In this document: positions 27,242-36,187 of the stretch, one piece after another
Numbering within the stretch: position 1 is the first letter of the stretch
Layout: every line of letters begins with the position of its first letter
Source of the DNA: JALORV01 sp963702595
GTDB lineage: Bacteria > Pseudomonadota > Gammaproteobacteria > Burkholderiales > Burkholderiaceae_F
DNA length: 64,000 nucleotides
Direction of reading: 5' to 3'
Assembly (NCBI GenBank): GCA_963702595.1
Contig: CAVPDC010000013.1
Location: 248,001 to 312,000, forward strand
Notes under the pieces: model-generated
The model's database searches: none
What the model was told of the DNA's origin: nothing
What the model saw: the letters and a program-made list of their open reading frames with translations, nothing else
Translations under genes and position numbers: made by a program

Positions 27242-27623
27242 CTCGTGTACGCGCGCCTGCGGCGCGCACGTGCACTCGTCGCGGCACGCGCACGTCGCGC
27301 GCGCTAAACACAAATTTGTCGGCTGCGCTCCGGAGCGGCCGCGCGCTCCGCCGATGATCAACTGAGCGGCACTCTCCCTGCCCTCTCGCCTGGCGAGAGG
27401 GAAATTGCACTCCTCCCTGCACCCTCCTCGCCGGGCGAGGAGGGAAAGGCAATCCTGGCACTGCGGGTTGCATCGCGGGGTGGAGTGCGTGGGTTCGAGT
27501 TCGGCGGAGCGCGCGGCCGCTCCGGAGCGCAGCCGACAATTCAGGATTGAGCGGTTCGCGCAACGCGCGAGCCGTGCCGGAGCGAGTGCACGTGCGATCG
27601 GCGCAGCCGATCGCGTACACGAG
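27242..27623. repeat. Composite inverted-repeat element, full copy B
   Basis: Fills the gap between the convergent ppc and algR-like genes. The outer arms are 27242-27278 and 27583-27623; the inner arms, 27319-27354 and 27501-27536, are a perfect 36-bp inverted repeat. The 81-bp core at 27407-27487 is the reverse complement of the core of copy A. Local hairpins are GCGCGCC/GGCGCGC (left arm), GCGATCGGC/GCCGATCGC (right arm), a 10-bp stem near 27382-27402 and an 11-bp stem near 27422-27444. Stem sequences differ from copy A while pairing is kept. No coding signal is seen. Confidence 0.87.
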
Positions 27624-27628
27624 CGACG

Positions 27629-28402
27629 CTAACTCTTTGCCGCCGCCTTGACCGTCGGCCACTGCCGGCGGCTGATGGGCAGCCGGTCCGAGACGTCCTT
27701 CAGCAACACTTCCCAGTGGCCTTCGGACGCCTCGCCTTCGTCGTCGACGCTGCCACGCACGCGCTGGAAGCCGAGGATCGACTTGCGCGCCACCAGCGCG
27801 TTGCGGTGGATGCGGACGAAACGTTCGCCGAACTCGGCCTCGAGCGAGGTCAACGACTCTTCCGTGAGGTGCTCGCGTTCGGCCGTGCGGATCGTCACGT
27901 ACTTCAGTTCGGCGCGCAGGTAAACGACGTCATCGACTGGCACCAGGATCATGCGGCCGCGCTCGGACACGGTGATATGCGAGCGCACCGAACCGATTGT
28001 CTTGGCGAGGTCCTCGATGCGGGGCTCATGGGTGCGAAAGCGTTCGGCGCGCGCCAGCGCGGCGACCAGGCGTTCGGCCCGCACCGGCTTCATCAGGTAA
28101 TCCAGCGCTCGCACCTCGAAGGCCTCGAGCGCGTGCTCGTCGTAGGCGGTGACGAAGATCACCGCCGGGGGGTTGCTGCGCTGGGCCAGATGGCGCGCAA
28201 CCTCGATACCGTTCATGTCCGGCATGTGGACATCGAGCAGCACGACGTCGGGATTGAGGCGATCGACCTCCTCCAAGCCGCGGATGCCGCCACCGGCCTC
28301 GCCGATGAGCTGCAGCTGGACCTGGTTCGAGCAGTCGAGCAGAACCTGGCCCAGCCGCGCCCGCGCCGGTGGTTCGTCGTCGACAATCATCACGTTCAGC
28401 AT
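27629..28402 (-). CDS. algR: AlgR-like LytTR response regulator
   Basis: 257 residues: a receiver domain (MIVDDEPPARARL, phosphoacceptor Asp in VVLLDVHMPDMNG, FVTAYDEHALEAF, Lys in YLMKPVRAERL) and a C-terminal LytTR domain (DDVVYLRAELKYVTIRT, RFVRIHRNALVAR, LPISRRQWPTVKAA). The order argH-algZ-algR-(ppc)-hemC-hemD mirrors the argH-fimS-algR-hemC-hemD order of Pseudomonas, which supports the algR name by position as well as sequence. The start is 10 bp after the kinase stop with a good ribosome site (aagggccagac). Confidence 0.9.
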   Translation of the reverse strand: MLNVMIVDDEPPARARLGQVLLDCSNQVQLQLIGEAGGGIRGLEEVDRLNPDVVLLDVHMPDMNGIEVARHLAQRSNPPAVIFVTAYDEHALEAFEVRALDYLMKPVRAERLVAALARAERFRTHEPRIEDLAKTIGSVRSHITVSERGRMILVPVDDVVYLRAELKYVTIRTAEREHLTEESLTSLEAEFGERFVRIHRNALVARKSILGFQRVRGSVDDEGEASEGHWEVLLKDVSDRLPISRRQWPTVKAAAKS

Positions 28403-28412
28403 GTCTGGCCCT

Positions 28413-29420
28413 TCAGGCGCGCTTCTCGACCGGCAAGGTCATCATCAACTCGAAGCGGTCGCGCCTGACCTGGGTTTCAATGCGCGCTTCGAGGTCGTAC
28501 ATCAGTGCAAGCCGTCCGCGGATGTTCGCCAGTCCGATCTGGTTGCCCTCGCGCTCGGGCCGCTCCGGCGCGATCGGGTTGCTGACGAACAGTTCCAGCG
28601 TGAAACCGTGCTGGCGTACCCGCACGATGATATCGGCGCGACCCGGCAGCTTTTCCGCGCCGTAGCGGATCGCGTTTTCGATCACCGGCTGCAGGAGTAA
28701 CTGTGGCACCTTTGCCCGGGGGTGGTATGCCCCGATTTGCCAGTCAACCGCCAGCCTATTTCCGAGCCGCGTCTGCTCGATCTCCACATAGTTGCGGCAC
28801 AACTCGATTTCCTGCGCCAGCGGCACGAGTTTCCGCGTGTCGGCCATCACCGCGCGGAAGAGCTCCGCGATCGATTCCAGCATGCGTTCGGCCTTAGCTG
28901 GCTCCGTTCGGATGACCGCGAGCACCGCGTTCAGGCTGTTGAAGAGAAAATGCGGGCGAATGCGGGACTGCAGCGCCTGGTACTTGGCTTCGACCATCGC
29001 CGGCGAGAAGGCCCGTTCGCGCAACTCGTAGTAGTGCTGGATGCCCGCACCCAGCGAAAGCGCCACCAGGCCCTGCGCCAGCGGCGTCCAGGGCGTTCCC
29101 TCGCCGAACAGCGCGGACGCTGCATAGGCCACCAGTGCAGGAGTCACCCAGGCAATCGCTCGCTGCAACCGAACGTCGAAGGACGGAACGGCACGCCGCT
29201 CGGCGCACCAGAGCATCAGGGTGATTAGCGTCGCCGGTGCGGCGAGCGCCGTGATGCGCAGGAATCGCGTCGCAAACTCGGTCGGGCTGGCGGACTCGGC
29301 GACGGCGGCGGTGAGTGACAGCACCACCACGATCGCGATGACCCGCAGCAGCACTCCCATGTTGCAGCCGTCGGGTATGACTCGCCGCGGAGTCGGGCTG
29401 GCCGTCTCCGCGCGGGCCAA
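28413..29420 (-). CDS. algZ: AlgZ/FimS-like sensor histidine kinase
   Basis: LytS-type membrane kinase, about 335 residues. It begins with the AlgZ-typical IPDGCNMGVLLRV, then several helices and the phosphoacceptor motif RPHFLFNSLNAVLAVIRTEP. The ATP site is N box VIENAIRYGAEK, a divergent G1 region (FVSNPIAPE, as in other AlgZ proteins) and G2 GLANIRGRLALMY. The start is uncertain. A TTG at 29420 has the best ribosome site (aagggccca); a GTG at 29453 or a TTG at 29519 would add residues, the latter overrunning the argH promoter region. It transcribes into algR with a 10-bp gap. Confidence 0.85.
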   Translation of the reverse strand: MARAETASPTPRRVIPDGCNMGVLLRVIAIVVVLSLTAAVAESASPTEFATRFLRITALAAPATLITLMLWCAERRAVPSFDVRLQRAIAWVTPALVAYAASALFGEGTPWTPLAQGLVALSLGAGIQHYYELRERAFSPAMVEAKYQALQSRIRPHFLFNSLNAVLAVIRTEPAKAERMLESIAELFRAVMADTRKLVPLAQEIELCRNYVEIEQTRLGNRLAVDWQIGAYHPRAKVPQLLLQPVIENAIRYGAEKLPGRADIIVRVRQHGFTLELFVSNPIAPERPEREGNQIGLANIRGRLALMYDLEARIETQVRRDRFELMMTLPVEKRA

Positions 29421-29458
29421 TGGGCCCTTGAGTGCAGGTGGCGACGGCTTCACAAACC

Positions 29459-29464
29459 TATAAT
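29459..29464 (+). promoter_or_regulatory. Possible -10 element for argH
   Basis: A perfect TATAAT hexamer 73 bp before the argH ATG, in the argH-algZ divergent spacer. No convincing -35 hexamer lies at 16-18 bp spacing, so this is only a candidate. It would be consistent with algZ starting at 29453 or 29420 rather than 29519. Confidence 0.4.
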
Positions 29465-29537
29465 CGACGACCGCATTGAGGCGCGTCGGCGGGCCGCGGT
29501 TCGAAGAATCGCCGGCCAACCTTCCTTCGAAACGATT

Positions 29538-30956
29538 ATGTCAGAGCCCACTGTGCCACCGAACGATCCCTTGAGCTCGAAAAGCACGGCTTGGTCGGGC
29601 CGATTCGAGGAACCGGTCGCAGACTTCGTGCTGCGCTACACGGCCTCGGTCGGCTTCGACCGGCGCCTGGCGGCGGCTGACATCGAAGGGTCGCTCGCGC
29701 ATGCGGCGATGCTGGCGCGTGCCCGGATCATCTCTGACCATGATCTGGCTGCGATCGAGCGCGGGCTGGCGCAGATCCGCGGCGAGATCGAGCGCGGCGC
29801 ATTCGAGTGGCGCCTCGACCTCGAGGACGTGCACCTGAACATTGAGAAGCGGCTCACCGACCTCGTTGGCGATGCCGGCAAGCGACTTCACACGGGCCGG
29901 TCGCGCAATGACCAGGTCGCCACCGACCTCCGGCTGTGGCTGCGCGGCGAGCTCGACAGCATCGTCGGAGCAGTGCGCGCGTTGCAGCGTGCGCTGGTGA
30001 CACAGGCCGGGCGCCAGGCGGCGACCATCATGCCGGGCTTCACGCACCTGCAAGTGGCGCAGCCCGTGACCTTCGGCCACCACCTGCTCGCCTACGCCGA
30101 GATGTTCGAGCGCGATCGCGAGCGCCTGCTCGATGCACGCCACCGCATCAACCGCCTGCCGCTGGGCGCCGCGGCGCTTGCGGGCACGACTTTTCCGATC
30201 GACCGCGCCTTCGTGGCCGAACGCCTCGGATTCGAGGGCATTGCGGAGAACTCGCTCGATGCGGTCAGCGATCGTGACTTCGCGATCGAATTCACGGCCG
30301 CGGCCGCTCTGCTGATGATGCATGTGTCGCGCCTGGCCGAAGAACTGGTGCTGTGGATGAGCCCACGCTTCGGGTTCGTGCGACTGCCGGACCGGTTCAC
30401 GACCGGCTCGTCGATCATGCCGCAGAAGAAGAATCCGGACGTGCCCGAGCTTGCGCGCGGCAAGACCGGTCGGGTCAATGGCCACCTGGTGGCCCTGCTC
30501 ACGTTGATGAAGGGCCAGCCGCTGGCCTACAACAAGGACAACCAGGAGGACAAGGAGCCGCTGTTCGACACCGTCGATACCGTGCTGGACACGCTGCGCG
30601 CCTTCATCGAGATGATTCCCGGCCTCGAGGTGAATGCGGCCGCGATGCGGCGCGCCGCCGCTGAGGGCTACTCGACCGCCACCGACCTCGCGGACTACCT
30701 GGTGCGCAAGGGATTGCCGTTCCGCGAGGCGCACGAAGCGGTCGCCCGGGCGGTGAAGACAGCCTCCGCTCGCGGCGTCGACCTCGCCGACTTGCCGCTG
30801 GCCCAGCTCAGGGAATTTTCGCCCCTGATCGAAGCCGACGTACAGCCGACGCTCACGCTCGATGGCTCGGTCGCCGCACGGGATCATCCCGGCGGGACGG
30901 CGCCAAACCAGGTGCTGAAGCAGGTCGCGCGCTGGCAACAGCGGCTGGACGGATAG
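29538..30956 (+). CDS. argH: Argininosuccinate lyase
   Basis: 472-residue fumarase-superfamily enzyme that splits argininosuccinate into arginine and fumarate, the last step of arginine synthesis. Signature blocks: AWSGRFEEPVADFVLRY, LEDVHLNIEKRLTDLVG, HTGRSRNDQVATDLRLWLR, GFTHLQVAQPVTFGHHLLAY, and the superfamily signature GSSIMPQKKNPD with the catalytic Ser. Full length with a slightly extended N-terminus. It is divergent from algZ, as in the Pseudomonas argH-fimS locus. Confidence 0.96.
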   Translation: MSEPTVPPNDPLSSKSTAWSGRFEEPVADFVLRYTASVGFDRRLAAADIEGSLAHAAMLARARIISDHDLAAIERGLAQIRGEIERGAFEWRLDLEDVHLNIEKRLTDLVGDAGKRLHTGRSRNDQVATDLRLWLRGELDSIVGAVRALQRALVTQAGRQAATIMPGFTHLQVAQPVTFGHHLLAYAEMFERDRERLLDARHRINRLPLGAAALAGTTFPIDRAFVAERLGFEGIAENSLDAVSDRDFAIEFTAAAALLMMHVSRLAEELVLWMSPRFGFVRLPDRFTTGSSIMPQKKNPDVPELARGKTGRVNGHLVALLTLMKGQPLAYNKDNQEDKEPLFDTVDTVLDTLRAFIEMIPGLEVNAAAMRRAAAEGYSTATDLADYLVRKGLPFREAHEAVARAVKTASARGVDLADLPLAQLREFSPLIEADVQPTLTLDGSVAARDHPGGTAPNQVLKQVARWQQRLDG

Positions 30957-31036
30957 TCCGCAGGCGGGGTCCTTCGCCTAGAATCCCCCGCGGTAATGTC
31001 CCGGCGCGTCCCTGCGACCGGGCGGGGGAGACGCAC

Positions 31037-31606
31037 ATGAATGGTCTGCTGGCGATGTCGCGCGCCATCGACGCGGTTACCGACCGCCTCGGCCGCTTGC
31101 TCACCTGGTTCATTCTCGCTGCAGTGCTGATCAGCGGCACGAATGCGATCCTGCGTAAGGTGTTCAACATCGGGTCGAATGCCTGGCTCGAAGTGCAGTG
31201 GTACCTCTTCGCCGCCGTCTTCATGCTTGGTGCCGGCTACGCGTTCCTTAAGAACGCGCACGTGCGCATCGACTTCATTTCCGGAAAGCTTTCGGCGCGC
31301 ACCCGCAACTGGATCGACATCGTCGGCATCGTCGTGTTTCTGATACCGCTGTGCGTGCTGCTGATCCAGCTCGGCTGGCCGCTGTTTGCCAACGCCTGGG
31401 AAACCAACGAGATGTCGCAGAACGCAGGCGGCCTGATCCGCTGGCCGGTCATGCTGCTGATTCCCCTCGGCATGGCGCTGCTGCTGGTGCAGGCAATCTC
31501 GGAGCTGATCAAGCGCATCGCGTTCCTGCGAGGGTTGACGCCCGATCCACTGGCGCACGCGGCACCCGTAGAGGAAACCGTCGACCAGCTGGAGGGCCGG
31601 GAATGA
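31037..31606 (+). CDS. TRAP transporter small permease (DctQ family)
   Basis: 189 residues with four membrane helices (LTWFILAAVLISGTNAIL; WYLFAAVFMLGAGYAFL; IVGIVVFLIPLCVLLIQL; MLLIPLGMALLLVQAISELI) and the family block WLEVQWYLFA. DctQ joins the large permease in binding-protein-dependent, Na+-driven uptake of organic acids. A strong ribosome site (ggggagacgcac) precedes the ATG. It is coupled to the large permease by an ATGA overlap. The 80-bp argH-dctQ spacer leaves room for its own promoter. Confidence 0.9.
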   Translation: MNGLLAMSRAIDAVTDRLGRLLTWFILAAVLISGTNAILRKVFNIGSNAWLEVQWYLFAAVFMLGAGYAFLKNAHVRIDFISGKLSARTRNWIDIVGIVVFLIPLCVLLIQLGWPLFANAWETNEMSQNAGGLIRWPVMLLIPLGMALLLVQAISELIKRIAFLRGLTPDPLAHAAPVEETVDQLEGRE

Positions 31607-33426
31607 GCGCCTTCATCGCCCAACAGTTCGTCCCGCTGCTGTTCGCCGGCCTGCTGGTCTTCCTGCTGACCGGCTTTCCGGTGGCCTTCTCGCTGGCGGC
31701 CACCGGCCTGCTGTTCGGTTTCATCGGCATGGAGGCCGGAATCTTCCCGGCCACGCTGTTCCAGGCGCTGCCACTGCGCGTGTTCGGCATCATGCAGAAC
31801 GACACGCTGCTCGCGATCCCCTTCTTCACGCTGATGGGGATCATCCTCGAAAAGAGCGGCATGGCTGAGGACCTGCTGGAGACGATCGGCCAGGTGTTCG
31901 GCCCGGTGCGTGGCGGCCTGGCGCTCGCGGTCATCTTCGTCGGCGCGCTGCTCGCAGCCACTACAGGCGTCGTCGCGGCAGCCGTCATCTCGATGGGCCT
32001 GATCTCGCTGCCGATCATGCTGCGCTACGGCTACAACCGCACGATCGCCACCGGCGTTATCACCGCGTCCGGGACGCTGGCACAGGCGATTCCGCCGTCT
32101 CTGGTGCTGATCGTGCTGGCCGACCAGTTGGGCCGGTCAGTCGGCGACATGTACGAAGGAGCCATCATCCCCGGCCTGATACTGGTCGGGCTCTACGCGA
32201 CCTTTGTGCTGATCGTCTCGGTCGTGAAACCGGCTTGGGTGCCGGCGCTGCCCCAGGAGGCGCGCATCTACCGTGAAGACAACGGCGCGAGCGGCCACCG
32301 CTCCCTGCTGGTGCTGCTCGCCATTTCGGCGGCGCTCGGCTTCGCGTGGAGCCGCGTGCACCAGAGCGTCATCAATCCGTTCATCGGCCGTGAACTGCCG
32401 GCCCCGCCGGACGAAGTGCTGATCCTGTCGATGACGATTGCCTCTCTGACGGCGCTGGTACTGGCGCTCGCGAACCGGGCGTTCGGGCTGAAGCTGCTGT
32501 CGAAGCTGACCGAGCGCGTGACCTTCGTGCTGATCCCGCCGTTGGTGCTGATCTTCCTGGTGCTGGGCACGATCTTCCTGGGCATCGCCACGCCGACCGA
32601 GGGCGGTGCGCTGGGCGCGATGGGTGCGCTGATCATGGCGATCGCGCGCCGCAAGCTATCGCTCGACCTCCTGAAACAGGCGCTGGAGAACACGACCAAG
32701 CTCTCCTGCTTCGTGCTGTTCATCCTGATCGGCTCCACGGTGTTCAGCTTCACGTTCAACGCGGCCGAAGGGCACATCTGGGTCGAGCACCTGTTTGCTG
32801 ACATGCCGGGCGGGGCGATGGGCTTCCTCATCGTCGTGAACATCCTGGTGTTCATTCTCGGCATGTTCATCGACTTCTTCGAGATCGCGTTCATCGTGAT
32901 CCCGATGCTGGCACCGGTTGCCGACAAGCTGCTGCCGGCCCTGCTGCCGGCCGGTGCTCCGGCCGACTGGGCGCTGATCTGGTTCGGCGTCATCATCGCG
33001 ATGAACCTGCAGACCTCATTCCTGACCCCGCCCTTCGGCTTCGCGCTGTTCTACCTGCGCAGCGTGGCGGCACGCACCGACTACAAGGACCGCATCACGG
33101 GCGAGGCGATCCCCGCTGTCACCACCGGTCAGATCTACAAAGGCGCGATCGCCTTCATCGTCATCCAGCTGATCATGGTTGCCATGGTCATCATCTTCCC
33201 GCAACTGGTCATCGACATGGAGTCCAAGAAGGCGATCGACCTCGACTCGATCCAGCTCGAGGCACCGACCGGAGGCTACGGTTCCGGGCAGGCCGTTCCC
33301 GATCCGGCCAAGGACCTGGCGCCAGGTGCCACCCCGGCGGGCGGACCGGTCGAAGGCAAGCCGGCCGACGACGACGATCCGATGGCGGCGATGAAGCGCG
33401 AAATGGAGCGCGACCAGAAGAAGTAG
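31603..33426 (+). CDS. TRAP transporter large permease (DctM family) with a long C-terminal tail
   Basis: 607-residue membrane protein with at least 12 helices and DctM hallmarks: NDTLLAIPFFTLMGIILEKSGMAEDLLE, GVVAAAVISMGLISLPIML, GTLAQAIPPSLVLIVLAD, and QTSFLTPPFGFALFYLRS. It is longer than classic DctM (about 430 residues) because of extra helices in the middle and a hydrophilic Pro/Gly/Asp-rich tail after residue ~540 (GGYGSGQAVPDPAKDL ... DDDDPMAAMKREMERDQKK). The size and the partner binding protein place it in the TakP-type 2-oxoacid/TTT subgroup. It starts inside the dctQ stop. Confidence 0.9.
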   Translation: MSAFIAQQFVPLLFAGLLVFLLTGFPVAFSLAATGLLFGFIGMEAGIFPATLFQALPLRVFGIMQNDTLLAIPFFTLMGIILEKSGMAEDLLETIGQVFGPVRGGLALAVIFVGALLAATTGVVAAAVISMGLISLPIMLRYGYNRTIATGVITASGTLAQAIPPSLVLIVLADQLGRSVGDMYEGAIIPGLILVGLYATFVLIVSVVKPAWVPALPQEARIYREDNGASGHRSLLVLLAISAALGFAWSRVHQSVINPFIGRELPAPPDEVLILSMTIASLTALVLALANRAFGLKLLSKLTERVTFVLIPPLVLIFLVLGTIFLGIATPTEGGALGAMGALIMAIARRKLSLDLLKQALENTTKLSCFVLFILIGSTVFSFTFNAAEGHIWVEHLFADMPGGAMGFLIVVNILVFILGMFIDFFEIAFIVIPMLAPVADKLLPALLPAGAPADWALIWFGVIIAMNLQTSFLTPPFGFALFYLRSVAARTDYKDRITGEAIPAVTTGQIYKGAIAFIVIQLIMVAMVIIFPQLVIDMESKKAIDLDSIQLEAPTGGYGSGQAVPDPAKDLAPGATPAGGPVEGKPADDDDPMAAMKREMERDQKK

Positions 33427-33441
33427 GCGCCACTGAAAGAG

Positions 33442-33475
33442 AAAAGCCCGCGGACCTGCGCCCGCGGGCTTTTTT
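33442..33475. terminator. Bidirectional intrinsic terminator between dctM and the TRAP binding protein
   Basis: Stem agcccgcgg (33445-33453) pairs with ccgcgggct (33462-33470) around an 8-base loop, with a run of six T on the + strand and four A on the other side. It sits between the convergent dctM and binding-protein genes and can serve both. Confidence 0.88.
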
Positions 33476-33521
33476 GTGGCTCCAGCAAACCGGCGGGATG
33501 CACTCCGCCGGCATTGCGCGA

Positions 33522-34610
33522 CTACGGAATGCGCTGCGACTGCATGTAGTTGTCGAACGTCGATTCCGTGAAGCGGAACCAGAGGTTAACTTCGCGCAGG
33601 AACGTGTTGTAGTCGGTATAGATCTTCTTCCAGGCCGGATTGGTGCCGTTGAGTTCCGCGTACACGCCAAAGGCAGCCTTGAACGCAGCGTCCATCACGT
33701 CCTTCGGGATGCGGAAAGGCTTGGCTCCGCTGCCCACGAGCGTCTTGAGCGCGCCCGGGTTCTTGCCATCGTAGGCCGCCTGCATGTTGACGTGCGCGTG
33801 TGACGCGCAGGCCTCGACGATCGCCTTGTAGTCAGCCGACAGTGCGTCCCAGGCCTTGGTGTTCACATAAAGCGTCAGTTGCGGGCCGCCTTCCCACCAG
33901 CCGGGGTAGCCGTACCACGGCGCGACCTTGTAGAAGCCGAGCTTGAGATCATCGTACGGGCCTACCCACTCGGCCGCGTCGATCGTGCCCTTTTCCAGTG
34001 CCGTGTAGATCTCGCCGCCGGGGATGTTCTGCGGCACCGAGCCGATGCGCTCCAGCACCCTGCCGCCGAAGCCGCCGATGCGCATCTTCAGACCCTTCAT
34101 GTCGGCGACCGACTTGATCTCCTTGCGGTACCAGCCGCCCATCTGGGCGCCGGTATTGCCCATCGGGAAGTTGACAATGTTGAAGCTGCGATAGAACTCG
34201 CGGAACAGCTTGAGTCCGTTGCCTTCATACATCCACGCCGTCATCTGGCGCGAGTTCAGGCCAAACGGAATCGCGCAGTCCATCGCGAATGTCGGGTCCT
34301 TGCCGAAGAAATAGTACGGAGCCGTGTGTGCCGCCTCGACGGTGCCGTTCTGGATCCCGTCAACGACGCCGAATGCCGGCATTAACTCACCGGCCGCATG
34401 GACGCTGATGGTGAACTTCCCGCCGGTGGCTGCCGACACCTGCTTGGAGAACACTTCCGCCGCGCCATAGATCGTATCGAGCGACTTCGGGAAGCTTGAA
34501 GCCAGGCGCCACCGCACCGTGGCCTGTGCCTGGACCACGGCTGGCGCTGCGACTGCCGCCGCGGCTGCCGCTCCGGCGGCAGCGCGGCCTAAAAACGAAC
34601 GACGTTGCAT
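33522..34610 (-). CDS. TRAP transporter substrate-binding protein (DctP family, TakP-like)
   Basis: 362 residues. A twin-arginine-type signal peptide (MQRRSFLGRAAAGAAAAAAV, cleaved after VVQAQ) indicates Tat export, as is usual for this subgroup. The mature protein shows VRWRLASSFPKSLDTIYG, NIVNFPMGNTGAQMGGWYRK, MKGLKMRIGGFGGRVLERIG and AAEWVGPYDDLKLGFYK, typical of TakP-like binders of 2-oxo acids such as pyruvate. A strong ribosome site (aaaggagacttaa) precedes the ATG. It is convergent with dctQM, across a shared terminator, so the components come from two transcripts. Confidence 0.9.
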   Translation of the reverse strand: MQRRSFLGRAAAGAAAAAAVAAPAVVQAQATVRWRLASSFPKSLDTIYGAAEVFSKQVSAATGGKFTISVHAAGELMPAFGVVDGIQNGTVEAAHTAPYYFFGKDPTFAMDCAIPFGLNSRQMTAWMYEGNGLKLFREFYRSFNIVNFPMGNTGAQMGGWYRKEIKSVADMKGLKMRIGGFGGRVLERIGSVPQNIPGGEIYTALEKGTIDAAEWVGPYDDLKLGFYKVAPWYGYPGWWEGGPQLTLYVNTKAWDALSADYKAIVEACASHAHVNMQAAYDGKNPGALKTLVGSGAKPFRIPKDVMDAAFKAAFGVYAELNGTNPAWKKIYTDYNTFLREVNLWFRFTESTFDNYMQSQRIP

Positions 34611-34750
34611 TTAAGTCTCCTTTACAGACTTGTCTTGTGAAAGCGCCGGGGAGGCAAGGCAACATCGAGGCCGCCGATCTGACGCGACGGGCATTGTATC
34701 GATTGGTCATCACAGAGCAACGCCCGGCTTTCCCGGTCGCGAAAGCCGGG

Positions 34751-36098
34751 TCAGGAGCCGGCGACCGTCATGCCCTCGACCAGCACGGAACCGCTGATCT
34801 TGCTGCCGCGCACGATTTCGTCCGTGCCGACCGCGGCAATGGACCGGAACATCTGCGGCAGGCTGCCGGCGACGGTGATTTCCTCCACCGGGTACCGAAT
34901 GGAACCGTTTTCCACCCAGAAACCACTGGCCCCGCGCGAGTAGTCGCCTGTGACGTAGTTGACGCCCTGACCGATCAACTCGGTCACCAGCAGCCCGGTG
35001 CCCAGCCGCCGCAGCATGACTTCGAAGTCGTCTTCGTCTTCGGTGTTGCTCGAGCGCAACGTCAGGTTGTAGGAGCCGCCAGCGTTGCCGGTCGACTTCA
35101 TGCCGAGCTTGCGCGCCGAGTAGGTCGACAGGAAGTAGCCCTCGAGGCGCCCGTCCTTGACGACTTTGCGCTGCAGACCCCGCACGCCCTCCTCGTCGAA
35201 CGGGCTCGAACCCGCACCGCGCGGAAGGTACGGTTCTTCCTCGATCGAGAGGTGCGGTGAGAACACCTGACTTGCCCAGCGCGTCGACAAGGAACGAGGA
35301 CTTCCGGTACAGCGCACCACCGCTGGCCGCCTGGACGAAATTGCCGAGCAGTCCACACGCCAGCGGCGCTTCGAACAGCACCGGACATTGCCGCGTGCGC
35401 AGCTTGCGGGCGCCCAGGCGCGCCAGCGCGCGGCGGGCGGCGTACTCGCCGACGGCTTCGGGGGCGGCCAGGTCGGCATGCAGCCTTGAGGACGAGTACC
35501 AGTCGTCGCGTTGCATGCCGCTTGCGTCGCGGGCAATCGGCGAAACCGAGATCGAGTGGCGCGAATACGGATAGCCGGCCATGAAACCGCGTGTGTTCGC
35601 GAGCACGAAGTGCCCCGAGGACGTATACACGTTTGCACCTTCGGAATTGACGATGCGCGGGCTGACCGTGTAGGCCGCCGCCTCGCAGCGCTGGGCGAGC
35701 CGGATCGCTTCTGCGGTGTCGAGCAGCCACGGGTGAAACAGATCGATGTCGCGCGGATGCCGCTCGATCGTGTCCTCGTCAGGAAGTCCGGCCGCATCGT
35801 CCTCGGCTGTGAAGCGCGCGATGTTGTGGGCCGCTTCCACCGCCTGGCGCACCGCCGCCGCCGAGAGATCGGAACTCGAGGCGTGCCCGCGCCGCTGCCC
35901 GAGGTACACGGTGACTCCCATGCCCTTGTCGCGCGTGTGCTCGATCGTCTCGACGTTGCCCTTGCGCACGGTGACCGATAGCCCGGTCGACTCACTGACT
36001 TCGCAGGAAGCATCGGACGCGCCGACTGCGCGCGCATGGTCAAGTGCGGCCTGAGCGAGTTCGCGCAGGCGATCGTCGGAGATCGCAAAGACGGTCAT
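34751..36098 (-). pseudogene. pmbA: PmbA/TldE-type metalloprotease subunit, one-base frameshift near 35270
   Basis: About 448 codons of a PmbA/TldE protein, the partner of TldD in peptide maturation and CcdA antitoxin degradation. The N-terminal part (VTVRKGNVETIEHTRDKGMGVTVYLGQRRGHAS, PVLFEAPLACGLLGNFV) is followed by an extra t: dropping it from aagtcaggtg restores LVDALGKQVFSPHLS and joins the second frame (EEPYLPRGAGSSPFDEEGV, LEGYFLSTYSARKLGMKSTG, FWVENGSIRYPVEEITVAGS). All conserved regions survive, so the gene is probably intact in vivo. It is divergent from yjgA, the same pairing as in E. coli. Confidence 0.87.
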
Positions 36099-36187
36099 GC
36101 TGGATGAAGCCCCTGGGCGGTTGCGCGGCGACCGGTCTGGCCCGGCAAGCGCGCGGTGTGCCCGTGAAAGTGCTCGGTATCATAACC

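Noticed and set aside
29517..29519. TTG at 29519 as the algZ start
   Set aside because: It would extend the kinase through the candidate argH promoter with residues not matching AlgZ proteins; downstream starts fit better.
29541..30938. Long minus-strand frame covering nearly all of argH
   Set aside because: Composition is that of an antisense frame (His/Arg/Gln-rich) and argH on the + strand is unambiguous.
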